Source of the DNA: Hyphomonadaceae bacterium UBA2389
Lineage (GTDB): Bacteria > Pseudomonadota > Alphaproteobacteria > Caulobacterales > Aquidulcibacteraceae
Direction: 5' to 3'
Assembly (NCBI GenBank): GCA_002343395.1
Contig: DDSN01000012.1
Span: 24,994 to 44,221 of the forward strand
Length of the DNA: 19,228 nucleotides
Part shown: positions 7,057 through 14,593 of the stretch, piece by piece
Numbering within the stretch: position 1 is the stretch's first letter
How the letters are laid out: each line of letters begins with the position of its first letter
Translations under genes and position numbers: made by a program
Notes under the pieces: model-generated
Databases searched by the model: none
Told to the model about the DNA's origin: nothing
The model's input: the letters and a program-made list of their open reading frames with translations, nothing else

Positions 7057-7421
7057 CAGATCAAGCCCGCTTCCGTGAACTTGGAGTGGAGGATGTCGCC
7101 GTCGAAAGGCTTCATCATGTATTCGTCCGCGCCTGCTTTTAGCGCTTCGGCGATGCGCTCGACATCGTTTTCCGTCGTGCAGAAAACCACGCGAGGTTTG
7201 TCGCCGCCGGGCTCCTGGCGCAGTTGGCGCAGAAAATCGATGCCGCTCATCACCGGCATGGTCCAATCCAGCAGGATCGCGTCCGGCATCTGCTTGCGGC
7301 AGGCTTGCAGGGCTTCGAGGCCGTCGCCGGCTTCGTCGACGGAAAAGCGCATATCCTCAAGGATGCGGCGCGCGACTTTGCGGATGACGCGGCTGTCGTC
7401 CACGACCAAGCAGCGTTTCAT
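7056..7421 (-). CDS. CheY-like single-domain response regulator
   Basis: A 121-aa receiver domain with no output domain. The phosphoacceptor is D52 in LLDWTMPVMSG; the acidic pair is D8-D9 in VVDDS; the switch Thr is T82 (FCTTEND) and the conserved Lys is K104 (MMKPF). This pattern (DW-x-MPVM, FCTTENDVE, DEYMMKPFDG) is typical of alphaproteobacterial CheY-like proteins. It would act by phosphorylation-dependent binding to the flagellar switch or another target. The start has GAGGAG 8 nt upstream. It is followed immediately by cheR with a 1-nt overlap and lies 56 bp after the TVP38-family gene. A GTTAAC at 7466-7471 upstream resembles a single CtrA half-site, but no partner TTAA sits at the right spacing. 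Confidence 0.93.
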   Translation of the reverse strand: MKRCLVVDDSRVIRKVARRILEDMRFSVDEAGDGLEALQACRKQMPDAILLDWTMPVMSGIDFLRQLRQEPGGDKPRVVFCTTENDVERIAEALKAGADEYMMKPFDGDILHSKFTEAGLI

Positions 7422-7477
7422 GGGGCGAACTCCTCGGATTCGCCGACGACGATGCCGTCCAATCGGTTAACGAGTCT

Positions 7478-8170
7478 TCAAGACTTGGGCGGGTCCCGCT
7501 TCGCCGACACCATCCAGCGCCGCGCGACGAACGCCAGCGCCGCCCAAAGCGCCACGATGGCGGCGACGAACGCCCACGCCCACCAATCGTGATTGCGCAC
7601 GGCCTCCATGGCGGCGTGCCCGCCGAACGCCATCAGCGCCATTTTCGGCACGCTGCCGATGGCGGTGCCGATGAGAAAATCGCGAAACCGGATGGGCGTC
7701 GCCCCAGCCGCCACGTTGATGAGCACGGAGGGAACAGTCGGCACCATGCGGATCAGGCCGCTGACAAGGATGCCCCGCCGCGCCAGTTGCGTCATCACGT
7801 CGGCAAGTTGCGGGCTTGCGTTGCGGGCGACGATTTCGGCGCCGAACCGACGACCGACGATGAAGCCAAGGCCGCAGGCGAGCATTTTGCCAGTCCAGCT
7901 GTAGGCCAGCCCAGCCCAGGGCCCGAACGCTGCGACAACCGCGGTGATCAAGACGATCTGCGGCACGCCAATCGAGGCAAACACGGTGAAGCCGAAGATC
8001 GCCGCGAGCGGCGCCAGGGGGTGGCTGCGCGCGGCGGCGAGAAAGGGTCCGAGCGCGCCCACCACGCTTACAGGCAGGAAGGGCGCGGCGAAGCCAATCA
8101 AAGTGACGGCCCCGAGCACGGCGAGGCCGATGATGTGGCGCGTCCTGAGCGCGGGTTTATTCTCCGCCAT
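7478..8170 (-). CDS. TVP38/TMEM64 family (VTT/SNARE-associated domain) membrane protein
   Basis: A 230-aa inner-membrane protein with about five to six hydrophobic segments. The VTT (DedA-like) core is recognised from FASIGVPQIVLITAVVAAFG, the following Gly-rich helix ending GFIVGRRFG, and the re-entrant block IRMVPTVPSVLINVAAGAT, then GTAIGSVPKMALMAFGG. DedA-superfamily proteins are lipid scramblases or flippases, and some recycle undecaprenyl phosphate. The precise substrate of the TVP38 branch in bacteria is not settled, as far as I know. The start codon lies inside the end of the upstream GT83 gene (14-nt overlap), so the two are surely co-transcribed. AAGG lies about 8 nt upstream of the ATG. 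The context suggests a carrier-lipid role (inference). Confidence 0.9.
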   Translation of the reverse strand: MAENKPALRTRHIIGLAVLGAVTLIGFAAPFLPVSVVGALGPFLAAARSHPLAPLAAIFGFTVFASIGVPQIVLITAVVAAFGPWAGLAYSWTGKMLACGLGFIVGRRFGAEIVARNASPQLADVMTQLARRGILVSGLIRMVPTVPSVLINVAAGATPIRFRDFLIGTAIGSVPKMALMAFGGHAAMEAVRNHDWWAWAFVAAIVALWAALAFVARRWMVSAKRDPPKS

Positions 8171-9815
8171 CGTCGGCGCCTTGGCCGTACAAGGTGAGGG
8201 TGAGATCGTCGCCGTTGGAATAATTGCGGCCGCTGATGTCGCCGAGCCGGCGCACCGTCAACCCGCGTTCCGCTGCGCGCGACAGGTAGGCGGCTTGTTG
8301 TTCGGCGCCGACTAGCGCTATCGCGCAAACGCCGACGTCGGCCGTGGCGTCGGCGGCGGCTTCGCCTGAGGGGGTTAGTTGCGTACGCGTGCGGCCATAG
8401 AGGAACACAAGGCTTGGTTCGGTGTATGGCGTGGTTACAAGCACGCTATCATCGCACGGGCGGGACGCGCGGGCGAGATCGGCGATGCGCGGGCTCAACC
8501 AAAATGGCGTTAGGTTCGGCGCTTGAAAGCCGAAGAAGCCGCCTGCGCCGATCAATCCGCACACCGCGAGCGCAAGTATTGTCTTGCTTATGTCGCGCCG
8601 CCAGAAGAACCAAAGCGCAGCCAGCGCGGTGATCGCCGTCGCGGCCGCCAGCGCGAGGCCGAACGCGGGGACCGTCAGGTCGAATTCACGGAACGCGGCT
8701 GGGCCTATGCCCGCCAGCAATGCGGTCGCCGCGAGCCAGACGAGCGACCAAGCGATGAGCGCTGCGCGTCCGACAAAACCGCGCACCGGCGTTGCATCGT
8801 GCAGCGCAAGCGCGCTCAAACACGCGATGGCGGGGTAAGTCGGCAGTACGTAGTGCGGCAATTTCGTCGCCACCAGCTCGAACACGATCCAGGTCGGAAC
8901 GATCCAGCAAATCAGGAAGCGGACGGCGGGTTCGGCGCGTTGACGCCATGCTGTTTGCGCTGCGCGCACCGCGATCAAACTGGCTGGCCAAAACATGAGC
9001 GCGAAAAGCGCCAAGTGATAGCCGGGCGGGCCGCCGTGGCCTTGCTGGCTGTCGCCGACCTTGTCCATCATGCTCTGGCCGAGCGCGCGGTCGAAAAAGG
9101 CGCCGTCGGTGTGGATGCCGATGGCGACGTACCAAGGCAAGGCGATGGCGAGCATGATGAACGGCCCCCACACGGGGCGCAGCGCGCCGAGCCATCTTAT
9201 TTTTCGATCCCAGGCCGCCAGCGCGGCGATGGTCGCGCCCGTCACGATGAGGATGATCGGACCCTTGATCATCAGTCCCGCGCCGAGCGCGGCCCAAAAC
9301 GCGACCGCCAGCCAGCGCTTCGGCGCCTGCTCCAGATAGAGCCGCATCAACGCCGCCTGCGCCGTGACGATCGCCGCCAGGAGCGTTGCATCGGTTTTCG
9401 CGATGCGGGCCTCAAAGTTGAGGGACAAACACGTCGCCAGCAGCACGCCCGCTGCGAGTCCGACCTTGGCGCCGAAAAAGCGCGCGCTGACGAAGCCTGT
9501 CAGCAGCACCGCGATCAGGGCCGAGATCAGGGAAGGGAGACGATAGGCCCAGACGCTGTCCATCGCGGGGCTATCGAATACGCGCGCCGAGAGCGATTGC
9601 AGCCAGTAGATCCCGGCAGGTTGCAGGTAGCGGGGCTGGTCCTGGTAGCGGATGTCGACGAAATCGCCGGTCGCGGCCATGCGCTGACTTGAAACGATGT
9701 AGCGGCCTTCGTCGCGGTCAACCGGCGGCAGCGTCGCGAAGCCCGGAAGGAACAGAGCGAGGCTCGCGAATAACAACAGCGCCCACTGACGGAGGGACAT
9801 CGCGTGCGCGCTCAT
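8157..9815 (-). CDS. ArnT-like GT83 family integral-membrane glycosyltransferase
   Basis: A 552-aa polytopic protein with about 12 hydrophobic segments. It belongs to the ArnT/PMT-like (GT-C) fold that transfers a sugar from a polyprenyl-phosphate donor on the periplasmic side. The catalytic acidic loop after TM1 is PPVDRDEGRY (30-39), and the RIAKTDATLL motif in the next periplasmic block fits ArnT relatives. A soluble C-terminal domain follows TM12 (after about residue 430). The ATG at 9815 overlaps the stop of the GT2 gene as ATGA, which decides the start; a second ATG is five codons in. ArnT itself adds 4-amino-arabinose to lipid A, but the sugar here is unknown and no arn synthesis genes are present, so I leave the symbol blank. 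Co-transcribed with GT2 and the VTT protein. Confidence 0.9.
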   Translation of the reverse strand: MSAHAMSLRQWALLLFASLALFLPGFATLPPVDRDEGRYIVSSQRMAATGDFVDIRYQDQPRYLQPAGIYWLQSLSARVFDSPAMDSVWAYRLPSLISALIAVLLTGFVSARFFGAKVGLAAGVLLATCLSLNFEARIAKTDATLLAAIVTAQAALMRLYLEQAPKRWLAVAFWAALGAGLMIKGPIILIVTGATIAALAAWDRKIRWLGALRPVWGPFIMLAIALPWYVAIGIHTDGAFFDRALGQSMMDKVGDSQQGHGGPPGYHLALFALMFWPASLIAVRAAQTAWRQRAEPAVRFLICWIVPTWIVFELVATKLPHYVLPTYPAIACLSALALHDATPVRGFVGRAALIAWSLVWLAATALLAGIGPAAFREFDLTVPAFGLALAAATAITALAALWFFWRRDISKTILALAVCGLIGAGGFFGFQAPNLTPFWLSPRIADLARASRPCDDSVLVTTPYTEPSLVFLYGRTRTQLTPSGEAAADATADVGVCAIALVGAEQQAAYLSRAAERGLTVRRLGDISGRNYSNGDDLTLTLYGQGADDGGE

Positions 9816-10552
9816 GGCGGCGATTGATGTTCGGTGATTTGGTTTGGCGCCGTGGTGCGGCGCACCAACCAGATCACGCCCAGCATGTCGAACACGCCGA
9901 CGAAAGCGCGTCCGATATTCGTGTATTTGGATTTGCCCATAAGGCGCGGGCGGTGGCTGATCGTATGGTTGATGGTGGGATGGCCGTAACGTTTGAACAG
10001 CGCCGGCAGGAAACGGTGCATGCCCTCGAAGCAAGGCAACAGCAGGAAGTCCTCGCGCCGGAACACTTTGACGCCGCATCCTGTGTCGGGGCAATTGTCG
10101 CCCAGCACGGCCATACGCAGGCCATTGGCGATGCGCGTCGCGATGAGGCGTGATACCGGATCATTGCGGCGCTCGCGGATCCCGGCCACGATGGGCCAGG
10201 GCGCGCCCGCCGCGCGTGCGCGGTCGATCATGGCGGGCAGGTCCGCTGGGTTGTTTTGTCCGTCGCCATCGAGTGTCGCCACCCACGCGCCGCGCGCCGC
10301 CTGCACGCCCGTGCGCACCGCTTGCGACTTTCCGCAGCGGCGATCGTGGCGAACGAGGCGAATGCGCGGATCGCGGTCGGCGATCGCTGCGAGGCGCGCC
10401 GGGGTTTCGTCGGTTGAGCCGTCGTCGACCCACACGATCTCGAAGGCGCCCCATGGCGCAAAAGCGCGCACGATTTCGTCGCACACGCTATCAACGTTTT
10501 CGGCTTCGTTCAGAACCGCGACAACGATGGATGCGAGCGCTGGCTCGCTCAT
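9812..10552 (-). CDS. GT2 family glycosyltransferase (DPM1/ArnC-like)
   Basis: A 246-aa cytoplasmic or membrane-associated glycosyltransferase with a GT-A fold. The nucleotide-sugar binding strand and loop is SIVVAVLNEAENV (8-20), with VDDGSTDET at 42-50. The metal-binding acidic motif is TLDGDGQNNPADL (93-105). The later conserved segments are DTGCGVKVFRRE and the basic amphipathic HRPRLMGKSKYTN. A short hydrophobic stretch (FVGVFDMLGVIWLV) near the end may anchor it. Members of this group make polyprenyl-phosphate monosaccharides (dolichyl/undecaprenyl-P-mannose, -glucose, ArnC). The adjacent GT83 enzyme, fused by a 4-nt ATGA overlap, is the expected consumer of such a donor. It is the first gene of the minus-strand operon; GGGAG lies about 10 nt upstream of the ATG. 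The sugar identity is not readable. Confidence 0.92.
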   Translation of the reverse strand: MSEPALASIVVAVLNEAENVDSVCDEIVRAFAPWGAFEIVWVDDGSTDETPARLAAIADRDPRIRLVRHDRRCGKSQAVRTGVQAARGAWVATLDGDGQNNPADLPAMIDRARAAGAPWPIVAGIRERRNDPVSRLIATRIANGLRMAVLGDNCPDTGCGVKVFRREDFLLLPCFEGMHRFLPALFKRYGHPTINHTISHRPRLMGKSKYTNIGRAFVGVFDMLGVIWLVRRTTAPNQITEHQSPP

Positions 10553-10596
10553 GCGCGGTGCTCCCGGCGGGGGCGAATTTCCATTTTTTGCTGAAC

Positions 10597-10675
10597 CATG
10601 CCGCTCACCGCGCGCGCCGCTCCTTCAAGAGCGGCTCCCTTAGCAAGAAGCGGCGCGGGACGCCATGCCGCTCAC
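10597..10675. repeat. Repeats and hairpin between chpT and the GT2 gene
   Basis: The 119-bp gap between the chpT stop and the GT2 start holds a perfect hairpin, GCCGCTC-CTTCAA-GAGCGGC (10616-10635). It also holds a 12-bp direct repeat, CATGCCGCTCAC, at 10597-10608 and 10664-10675. The second copy overlaps the last codons of chpT. GCCGCTC thus occurs three times and its complement once, so alternative pairings are possible. No T-tract follows the hairpin on either strand, so a classical intrinsic terminator is not supported. It could be a Rho-type 3' end, an operator for the operon below, or a remnant of duplication. Confidence 0.45.
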
Positions 10676-11307
10676 TGGAGCTGGAAAGCCGGGGAGCGAG
10701 CGATCAGTTCGACCTTCTCCTCACTTTCGCGGGCGGCCAGCTCCACGCCGCCCTGGCGGGCGAGGAGGCCCGTGAGGGTTGGCTGGATGGTGTGGCCGGA
10801 GAGTTCGTCGCCCTCGCCGCGCAGGGCCGCCCCGGTGGCTTCCCTCAGCTTGGCGCGCGGTCCCGAAGCTGTGACTACAACCTCGCCGCCCGAGGCGGTT
10901 TTCGCGGCGGTGACCTCGACCGTCCCTCCACGCGGCAGGCATTCGTTAGCGATCAGCAACAAATTGACGATGACGCGAACCGCCGGGCGCGGCATCGCCA
11001 CGGCTGGCGCATTCCATTTCAGCTCGGGTTTAAGAGCGGAATAGAGTTTGTGAGCAACTTCGCGGCCTTCTTCGAGCGTGGAATCGCCCTCAGCGACCGC
11101 GCCCGCCAGCGCAAAACGGAAGAATTCGAGCTTTGCCCAGGCCTTGCCAACGCCATGGTCCAGCAAAGACAGCGCGTCAGGATCGGTTTTAGCTCCCTCC
11201 TGGGCCTTGATCATTTCAAGCCCTTGGATGATCGCGCTCATCGGCTCGACCATGTCGTGGCAGATGCGTGAAGCCACGAGCGCCGTCAGCTTTGTGTTTT
11301 CGATCAT
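10672..11307 (-). CDS. chpT: Histidine phosphotransferase ChpT
   Basis: A 211-aa cytoplasmic phosphotransfer protein of the CckA-ChpT-CtrA/CpdR phosphorelay that controls cell cycle or motility genes in alphaproteobacteria. It has the ChpT layout: an N-terminal DHp-like helical hairpin with phospho-accepting H17 in SRICHDMVEPMSAIIQGLE, then a degenerate HATPase-like domain. That domain includes PAVRVIVNLLLIANECLPRGG, the VVVTASGPRAKLR strand-turn, and a C-terminal QGGVELAARESEEKVELIA, with no ATP-binding N/G boxes. It is a little shorter than the Caulobacter protein at the N-terminus. The ATG at 11307 has GGAG 7 nt upstream; the longer frame would run through the divergent antiporter start. 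The membership call rests on remembered family features, not a search. Confidence 0.85.
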   Translation of the reverse strand: MIENTKLTALVASRICHDMVEPMSAIIQGLEMIKAQEGAKTDPDALSLLDHGVGKAWAKLEFFRFALAGAVAEGDSTLEEGREVAHKLYSALKPELKWNAPAVAMPRPAVRVIVNLLLIANECLPRGGTVEVTAAKTASGGEVVVTASGPRAKLREATGAALRGEGDELSGHTIQPTLTGLLARQGGVELAARESEEKVELIARSPAFQLQ

Positions 11308-11428
11308 CGTGCGCTCCGAGGAAGGGAAACACTGACAATAGACAGATTCGCGAATGGGGAAGGGCTGCTCTGTGGAAGTCGCCGCGCGCATGCTAGGGAC
11401 CGCCGCGTGTTGACGCTCGGGAGCGCCG
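11308..11428. promoter_or_regulatory. Divergent chpT / antiporter promoter region with a palindrome
   Basis: A 121-bp spacer between two divergent start codons. It contains a perfect 10-bp palindrome, ATTCGCGAAT (11346-11355), which could be an operator. On the chpT strand TATTGT is a plausible -10, but no good -35 is placed correctly. On the antiporter side GGGAG lies just upstream of the ATG at 11429. Promoter positions cannot be fixed from the sequence alone. Confidence 0.35.
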
Positions 11429-13267
11429 ATGGCGATTGAAGCAGATGGCGGGTTGGGTTTGGGGCAAGCAGTTGCGCTGCTGGCGGCGGGCGTCGCCGCG
11501 GCGCCCATTTTCATTCGCTTGGGACTGGGCTCCGTGCTCGGTTACCTGGCCGCGGGTTTGGCGCTCGGACCTTACGGCCTACGCGTGATCACTGACGCGG
11601 AGGCGATCCTGCACGTCGCCGAGTTTGGGGTCGTCATGTTCCTGTTCCTAATTGGGCTGGAAATGCGGCCGGCGAAACTCTGGGCGCTGAGGCGCGACAT
11701 TTTTCGTGTTGGCGCCGCCCACGTAGCGGTGTGCGCGGGGTTGCTGACGTTGGTCGGGATCGCCGCAGGCCTAGCCTGGCAGGCGGCGGTTGTGGCGGCG
11801 TTCGGATTTTCGCTGTCGTCCACGGCGATCATTATGAAGATGATGGAAGATGCCGGCGAAGCCGCGACGCCCGAGGGGGGGCGCGCCATTTCGATTCTCC
11901 TGTTCGAGGATCTCTCAATTGTGCCACTCCTGGCACTGGTGGCGGTGCTCGCCTCGACCATGGGCGTGACAAGCGCTGAGGCTGCGCGACCCTTGTGGCA
12001 GACGCTGGCGCTGGCCGCGGGCGCTATCACAGTTGTGTTCGCACTGGGGCGATGGGTGCTCAATCCGTTGTTCGCGCTGCTCGCGCGTTCCGGCGCGCGG
12101 GAGGTGATGACGGCGGCGGCGCTGCTGGTGGTGTTGGGCGCGGCCCTGTTCATGCAGTGGGGCGGGCTCTCGATGGCGATGGGCGCTTTTCTCGCAGGCG
12201 TACTCCTTTCTGAGTCGACCTTCCGTCACCAGTTGGAAGCAGATGTGGAGCCGTTCCGCGGACTTCTGCTCGGCCTTTTTTTCATGAGCGTGGGCATGGC
12301 GCTTGATGTGCCGGCGGCGCTCGCCAATTGGCGGACGGTGGCGATTGGTGTTGTGGTGTTTGCGAGCGTCCAAGCACTTGGCGCTTATGTCGTTGCGCGT
12401 TGGTTCGGCGCTGGTCGCCGCGAAGCTAGTCGCCGAGCCGCGCTTTTCGCGCAAGGCGGCGAGTTCGCATTTGTGCTCTATGCGGCGGCCCTGACGGCGG
12501 GCGTGATCGACGCGCGGCTCGCCTCAACCATGTCGGCCATCGTGATCCTCTCAATGGCTCTCGCGCCGCTGGTGTCCATTCTGCAGAAGCGCTTCACGCC
12601 GGCAGCCGATATTTCGCGCGACGGGGTCGAGGAAGCAGCCGATCTCCATGGCCGCGTCTTGTTTATCGGTTTCGGCCGCTTCGGGCAGGTTGTGAGCCAG
12701 ACATTGCTGGCGCGGGATGTGGATGTCTCCCTGATCGAAACCGACGTGGAGATGATCCAGGCCGCCGCTAGGTTCGGCTTCAAAATCTATTATGGCGACG
12801 GCTCGCGGCTCGATGTGCTGCGCGCTTCCGGAGCGGGAGAAGCCGAAGCGATCCTGGTCTGCGTGGAGAAGCCTGAAACGGCGGATCACATAGTCGCGCT
12901 AGTCAAGGCCGAGTTTCCGCACGCGAAGCTGTTCGTGCGCGCCTACGACCGTGGACATGCGCTGCGGCTGATTTCCGCGGGCGTGGACTACCAAATCAGG
13001 GAGACTTTCGAGTCCGCCTTGGCCTTCTCCGGCGCGGTGATGCGCGACCTGGGATTCAGCGACTTCGACATCGCCGAAACAATCGAGGATGTGCGGGATC
13101 GTGACGCCCAGCGCCTGGAGATGCAGGCCGCCGGGGGCGTCGAGGCAGGCCGTTCGTTGTTGCGCGGCAATATGACAACTCCGCAACCCACGCCGCTCCT
13201 CGTGCCCGCGCGCGAGGGAAAAGCCTTGAATGAAGAAGCTGCAGACGCCATCGAAGATGCGGATTGA
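11429..13267 (+). CDS. CPA2-family monovalent cation:proton antiporter (KefB/KefC-like)
   Basis: A 612-aa inner-membrane transporter. The N-terminal Na/H-exchanger domain has about 12-13 hydrophobic segments (residues about 10-385). It includes GSVLGYLAAGLALGPYGL, FGVVMFLFLIGLEM, SLSSTAIIMKMMED and FLAGVLLSES, all typical of Kef/CPA2 proteins. A cytoplasmic RCK/TrkA-N domain follows with the Rossmann motif RVLFIGFGRFGQ (409-420) and the acidic strand end SLIETD. This domain normally binds NAD(H) or glutathione adducts to gate K+ efflux. It ends in a variable charged tail. GGGAG 5 nt before the ATG at 11429 supports the start. It is divergent from chpT. A GCGCGA-GAGT-TCGCGC hairpin follows the stop (13269-13284). 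Potassium specificity is inferred; other CPA2 members move Na+. Confidence 0.92.
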   Translation: MAIEADGGLGLGQAVALLAAGVAAAPIFIRLGLGSVLGYLAAGLALGPYGLRVITDAEAILHVAEFGVVMFLFLIGLEMRPAKLWALRRDIFRVGAAHVAVCAGLLTLVGIAAGLAWQAAVVAAFGFSLSSTAIIMKMMEDAGEAATPEGGRAISILLFEDLSIVPLLALVAVLASTMGVTSAEAARPLWQTLALAAGAITVVFALGRWVLNPLFALLARSGAREVMTAAALLVVLGAALFMQWGGLSMAMGAFLAGVLLSESTFRHQLEADVEPFRGLLLGLFFMSVGMALDVPAALANWRTVAIGVVVFASVQALGAYVVARWFGAGRREASRRAALFAQGGEFAFVLYAAALTAGVIDARLASTMSAIVILSMALAPLVSILQKRFTPAADISRDGVEEAADLHGRVLFIGFGRFGQVVSQTLLARDVDVSLIETDVEMIQAAARFGFKIYYGDGSRLDVLRASGAGEAEAILVCVEKPETADHIVALVKAEFPHAKLFVRAYDRGHALRLISAGVDYQIRETFESALAFSGAVMRDLGFSDFDIAETIEDVRDRDAQRLEMQAAGGVEAGRSLLRGNMTTPQPTPLLVPAREGKALNEEAADAIEDAD

Positions 13268-13268
13268 C

Positions 13269-13284
13269 GCGCGAGAGTTCGCGC
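13269..13284 (+). other. Hairpin just after the antiporter stop codon
   Basis: A perfect 6-bp inverted repeat (GCGCGA, loop GAGT, TCGCGC) begins one base after the TGA. There is no T-tract, so it is a weak terminator candidate at best. It may instead separate or stabilise the messages of the antiporter and the hydrolase, whose start is 37 bp further on. Confidence 0.3.
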
Positions 13285-13321
13285 ATGGTGCAAGATGCAG
13301 AATGCAGGAAGGAACCGAGGA

Positions 13322-14299
13322 ATGACGCCAGATTTCCGTATGATCGAAACCAACGGCGTCAAGTTGCGCGCAGCCGTGCAGGGCGAAGGCCCGCTGGTTG
13401 TCATGGTGCACGGATTTCCGGAGAGTTGGTATTCTTGGCGTCACCAGATGGCGCCGTTGGCGGCGGCGGGGTTCACCGCGTGCGCCATCGATGTGCGCGG
13501 CTACGGCGGATCGGACAAACCAGACGCGGTCGAGGCGTATTCGATGGCGAACATGACCGCCGACGTGGCGGGCGTCATTGACACGTTATCTCCGGATGCG
13601 CCGGCTGTGATCATTGGTCACGATTGGGGCGCGCCGATCGTCTGGCATACGGCGGTGTTGCATCCGCGGAAGGTGCGCGGCGTCGCCGGGCTCTCGGTGC
13701 CGTACTACGCGTTGCCGCCGATGCCGCTCAACCAAATCTTCAAGGCGATGTACACCGACCAGGGCAAGTTCTTTTACATGGCCTATTTCCAGAACGAGGG
13801 CGTCGCCGAGGCGGAGTTCGAGGCGGACGTACGCGGCGCGTTGCGTCGCATCTACTTTGGCGCGTCAGCGAGCTCCGATGGTCGCTGGGGCTATCACGAT
13901 AAGCCGGTGGGCGAACCAATGCTGAAAGGGATGACCGATCCCAATCCGTTCCCAGTGTGGCTCTCGCCCGCCGACATCGACTATTATGTCGGCGAGTTCG
14001 AGCGCTCCGGATTTCGTGGGCCGATCAACCGCTACCGGAATTTCGAGCGCGATTGGGCGCAGATGAGCGCGCTGACGGATCGCAAGGTCCATCAGCCGTC
14101 TCTGTTCATCGCGGGCGCGCAGGACATGGTGCTGAAGATGTTCGGCGACGGCAATGTCGAGACGCTCGTCGCGACGATGAAGGAACAGCTCACGGATTTC
14201 CGCGGCGCTCACATTTTGCCAGGCGCCGGCCACTGGACCCAGCAAGAAGCGCCGGAAGCGACCACTGGCTGCATTATCGACTGGCTGGCGACGCTCTAA
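13322..14299 (+). CDS. Alpha/beta hydrolase, soluble epoxide hydrolase family
   Basis: A 325-aa cytoplasmic enzyme predicted to open epoxides to diols by a covalent ester mechanism. Oxyanion-hole motif HGFPESW is at 30-36. The nucleophile is D101 in GHDWG, the acid D268 in AGAQDMV, and the base H304 in GAGHW. The two cap-domain tyrosines that activate the epoxide match Y155 (YMAYFQNEGVAEAEFE) and Y238 (NRYRN); the same blocks surround Y383 and Y466 of human sEH. All catalytic residues are therefore present. The ATG at 13322 is preferred over one nine codons earlier because AAGGA lies 7 nt upstream. It is 54 bp downstream of the antiporter and convergent with the DUF2188 gene (10 bp between stops). 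The natural substrate is unknown. Confidence 0.92.
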   Translation: MTPDFRMIETNGVKLRAAVQGEGPLVVMVHGFPESWYSWRHQMAPLAAAGFTACAIDVRGYGGSDKPDAVEAYSMANMTADVAGVIDTLSPDAPAVIIGHDWGAPIVWHTAVLHPRKVRGVAGLSVPYYALPPMPLNQIFKAMYTDQGKFFYMAYFQNEGVAEAEFEADVRGALRRIYFGASASSDGRWGYHDKPVGEPMLKGMTDPNPFPVWLSPADIDYYVGEFERSGFRGPINRYRNFERDWAQMSALTDRKVHQPSLFIAGAQDMVLKMFGDGNVETLVATMKEQLTDFRGAHILPGAGHWTQQEAPEATTGCIIDWLATL

Positions 14300-14309
14300 G
14301 CGCGCGGTG

Positions 14310-14555
14310 TCAGGGCTTATCGCTGATTTCGGCGTCGGGGCGGTCGTCGCCCTTGGCGATCTCCTCGTGCCATTCGCCTTGCGCGTCTTCCCACTCGATC
14401 GGCGTGGTTTCATCCGGGAGGCTCTGCTCCCTGATGACGCGCTTCGCGGCTGCGAGCGCCGCGTCATGGCTCCTGAAGGTCTGCGAGATGGTGTCGCCGA
14501 GTTTGAACGCCCAGCCGCCATCATGCGGAATGATCTCGTAAACAATGTGGGTCAT
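14310..14555 (-). CDS. Small DUF2188-like protein
   Basis: An 81-aa cytoplasmic protein. The pattern HIVYEIIPHDGGWAFKLGD, then SQTFRSHDAALAAAKRVIRE, fits the small DUF2188 fold: a beta-hairpin reading 'GGWAVK' followed by a helix with regularly spaced alanines. Its function is unknown. An acidic tail (DDRPDAEISDK) follows. The start is the ATG at 14555, with AGGAGG 7 nt upstream; a GTG one codon earlier is too close to it. It lies 38 bp downstream of the acyl-CoA ligase stop codon's reverse neighbour region and could be separately transcribed, because that gap is upstream of nothing else on this strand. Family assignment is from memory. Confidence 0.75.
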   Translation of the reverse strand: MTHIVYEIIPHDGGWAFKLGDTISQTFRSHDAALAAAKRVIREQSLPDETTPIEWEDAQGEWHEEIAKGDDRPDAEISDKP

Positions 14556-14593
14556 CACATGACCTCCTGCCGGGGCGGGCCCTCGTGCTTCGT

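Noticed and set aside
7466..7487. CtrA box and hairpin upstream of cheY
   Set aside because: Only one GTTAAC half-site is present without a second TTAA at 7-bp spacing. The AGTCTT/AAGACT symmetry has a one-base centre and overlaps the upstream stop codon.
8523..9692. Long plus-strand open frame (389 aa) inside the GT83 gene
   Set aside because: It is antisense to a clear membrane glycosyltransferase. Its translation is low-complexity and rich in Arg, Gln and Asp, as expected of a high-GC shadow frame.
10150..11271. Plus-strand open frame (373 aa) across the GT2 and chpT genes
   Set aside because: It spans two recognised minus-strand genes and their spacer and has no recognisable domain; an antisense artefact of GC-rich codons.
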